Assembly: GCA_947623855.1 (NCBI GenBank) | Contig: CANQHW010000010.1 | Coordinates: 1 to 15,249, forward strand | Direction: 5' to 3' | From: an uncultured Bacilli bacterium | GTDB taxonomy: Bacteria > Bacillota_I > Bacilli_A > RF39 > UBA660 | Length of the DNA: 15,249 nucleotides | Part shown: positions 14,155 through 15,249 of the stretch, one piece after another | How positions within the stretch are numbered: position 1 is the first letter of the stretch | Layout: each line of letters opens with the position of its first letter | Made by a program: the position numbers and the translations under genes | Notes under the pieces: model-generated | The model's database searches: none | Seen by the model: only the letters and a program-made list of their open reading frames with translations | What the model was told of the DNA's origin: nothing

Positions 14155-15249
14155 TTAATCTTGGATATTTTCTGAAAATGAGATATTATAATGTGTTGTT
14201 ATAGAATCATCAAAGTATCTACCATCCCCAGGATAAACATCTAAAGTTGCAGTTAATACTAATAAATCTTTATTTACCATATCAAATGCGTCTTTCCCTA
14301 CAGCTTTCTCAAAACTAGTTAATAAACTTAATCCAAAGCCCCAGAAATTACTACCTTTAATATCATCATAAGTTACTTTAACTGGTTTCATACCTTCTAA
14401 TTCAATAACTACATACCCAATCATAGGATCACCTAAAAATGTTTGCATAGCAGTTTTAAGACCAGCTCCCATCATAGTATCAAAAACATATTGATCTGGT
14501 AAAGTATATTTAAATAATAAATCTTCTCCATTTGCTATAACTTCGTAATGTTTGTCTTTATGAGAATTTATATATCCTTCATTTAAAGTTATTAATGGTC
14601 TTAATTCTTCCGGCATTATTTTTTCTAGTTCTCTAAATTTAACTTTATAATTTAAAACATTTTTATTATTTGGTGATATTGCTATTTTGCCATTTAAATA
14701 AACATTAACATCTAAAGTACTATTTAGTAAATCGCTATAAATAATATTATTTTTTGCATAAATAGTACTCAATACTTCAGTAATATTTTCTGATGTTACT
14801 TCCATATTATTAACTTCTAATTTAACAATATGTTCATCATTTAATAAAGTTTTTACGTTATCACCTAAAATATTAATTAATTCATTACTAAATGTGGTAT
14901 TTTTATCTTTAAATCCAACTACAACATAGTCTTTATTACTTAACAAACTATCATTTTTAATAGCATTTGTAAACTCCGTATTGTTATTTAAAATGGCATC
15001 AATATCCGAAACATAAATTATTTTATACCATTTAGCAGTTAAAGTTATGTTTCCTATAGTTCCTTGATTTATTTTAGTTATAATTTCATCATTTTCATCA
15101 ATCCAACCACCAAATTTATATCCGCTCTTTGTAGGCATTGGTAAACTAAAATCACTTAAAATATTATAATTACTATATTTTACTAACTTACAATTAGTGC
15201 ATTTTTCCCCACTTTTTAATTTATAATTTATTTTGTAATTAATTGGTTC
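14155..15249 (-). CDS. InlB B-repeat surface protein, C-terminal part (5' end outside window)
   Basis: The frame is open from the right edge to TAA at 14157-14155 (364 residues visible). An internal ATG at 15138 falls inside a B-repeat (LPMPTKSGYKFGGWIDENDE... LTAKWYK) and is not the start. The first 70 or so residues are that B-repeat, with a CTNC pair of cysteines just before it. The remaining 295 residues (from YVSDIDAILNN) form a domain I do not recognise: predicted mixed alpha/beta, no membrane helix, no LPXTG, ending FSENIQD. A DVYPGDGRYFDD segment lies near the end. By its repeat and its tandem position it is probably a paralogous cell-surface protein, possibly also a lipoprotein, but its N-terminus is not in view. 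Confidence 0.85.
   Translation of the reverse strand, partial: EPINYKINYKLKSGEKCTNCKLVKYSNYNILSDFSLPMPTKSGYKFGGWIDENDEIITKINQGTIGNITLTAKWYKIIYVSDIDAILNNNTEFTNAIKNDSLLSNKDYVVVGFKDKNTTFSNELINILGDNVKTLLNDEHIVKLEVNNMEVTSENITEVLSTIYAKNNIIYSDLLNSTLDVNVYLNGKIAISPNNKNVLNYKVKFRELEKIMPEELRPLITLNEGYINSHKDKHYEVIANGEDLLFKYTLPDQYVFDTMMGAGLKTAMQTFLGDPMIGYVVIELEGMKPVKVTYDDIKGSNFWGFGLSLLTSFEKAVGKDAFDMVNKDLLVLTATLDVYPGDGRYFDDSITTHYNISFSENIQD

Overview
The window looks like a chromosomal segment of a low-GC, wall-poor or wall-less Firmicutes relative (Mollicutes/Erysipelotrichia-like). The DNA is very AT-rich, TGA is used as a stop, there is a T-box leader, GatA has Mollicutes-like sequence, and the giant surface protein is lipid-anchored rather than sortase-anchored. 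The species cannot be named from the sequence.

Left part (1-5332, minus strand): a translation operon in the order T-box leader, hisS, aspS (archaeal/AspS2 type), asnS, gatC, gatA; gatA runs off the left edge and gatB may follow. These genes charge tRNA-His, tRNA-Asp and tRNA-Asn, and GatCAB amidates Glu-tRNA(Gln) and/or Asp-tRNA(Asn). The T-box specifier region reads GAAC (overlapping Glu GAA and Asn AAC codons) and its UGGC bulge predicts a G73 tRNA. It therefore seems to sense Asn/Glu tRNAs although the first gene is hisS. asnS carries a one-base frameshift at its 12th codon.

Middle part (5325-5860, no long ORF): a compact locus that I read as an undescribed type I toxin-antitoxin module. 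A promoter drives an approximately 244-nt mRNA encoding a 27-residue hydrophobic peptide. The Shine-Dalgarno is buried in a hairpin, and 5' and 3' segments of the mRNA can form 17 continuous pairs. A convergent approximately 120-nt antisense RNA, with its own good promoter and terminator, covers the mRNA 3' UTR. A perfect 10-bp palindrome sits between the T-box and toxin promoters.

Next (5767-7200, plus strand): three 23-bp direct repeats, two of them ending in GCGCC, lie just before a monocistronic AAA_14/DUF4143 ATPase gene that ends in a strong terminator.

Right part (7268-15249, minus strand): two surface-protein genes built from InlB-type B-repeats. One is complete and encodes a 2235-residue lipoprotein with MucBP-like modules, a GLUG-like C-terminal region and a recent internal duplication. 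The other is a 3' fragment that enters from the right edge. Each has its own terminator, and the complete one has its own promoter.
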